Assembly: GCA_013398015.1 (NCBI GenBank)
Contig: VZRR01012719.1
Span: forward strand, 652,357-716,356
Direction: 5' to 3'
Origin: Oreocharis arfaki
Taxonomy: Eukaryota; Chordata; Aves; Passeriformes; Paramythiidae
DNA: 64,000 nt
Of this stretch, positions 63,986-64,000 are shown in pieces. The notes beneath the pieces were generated by a model. The model was not told the DNA's origin and searched no databases. It saw only the letters and a program-made list of their open reading frames with translations. Every line of letters begins with the position of its first letter. The first letter of the stretch is position 1. The translations under genes and the position numbers were made by a program.

Positions 63986-64000
63986 ACTCCCTCAGGAACG

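Overview
The window reads as non-coding nuclear DNA from a vertebrate, probably an amniote and most like a bird or another sauropsid. The evidence is indirect. There is no operon-like gene packing, and the open reading frames are short and scattered evenly over both strands. By eye the sequence is about 40% GC and poor in CpG, with homopolymer and short microsatellite tracts and splice-signal-like motifs. No Alu-, L1- or B-type repeats of mammals are recognisable. One degraded MIR-type SINE fits an amniote. The bird assignment rests mainly on the low density of interspersed repeats and is an inference.

I could not identify any gene by name. No tRNA, rRNA, recognised microRNA or intact mobile element was found, and there is no CRISPR array. 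The window is either one or more large introns or intergenic sequence. The list therefore holds repeats read directly from the sequence, segments with unusually high CpG or a conserved-enhancer look, and a set of exon-like segments: an open frame between a good 3' splice acceptor and a good 5' donor, or a start codon and a donor. In 64 kb such segments also arise by chance, so all have low confidence.

Layout: 1-8.1 kb is AT-rich with little structure apart from a CpG-containing patch near 1.1 kb. Two exon-like segments lie at 8.17-8.45 kb, a small ORF with a very good Kozak context at 9.48 kb and a CpG-rich patch at 10.4 kb. At 18-28.3 kb there are exon-like segments on both strands, a 73-bp tandem duplication (21.5 kb), a GATG microsatellite (22.5 kb) and an enhancer-like AT-rich block (26.6-27.0 kb). 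The longest stop-free frame of the window (minus strand) is at 33.5-34.3 kb. An antisense MIR-like SINE is at 41.3 kb, followed by two diverged copies of an unidentified ~120-bp repeat at 41.6 and 42.6 kb. Further exon-like segments are at 47.1 and 54.1 kb. CpG-rich exon-like segments are at 56.9 and 61.3 kb. The right end (63.2-64.0 kb) looks like a cluster of conserved non-coding elements.

Three plus-strand exon-like segments (21347-21451, 28179-28239, 47083-47223) happen to be compatible in reading phase and would end at a stop codon. This is the only hint of a multi-exon transcript I can offer, and it is speculative. I found no convincing new biological system.
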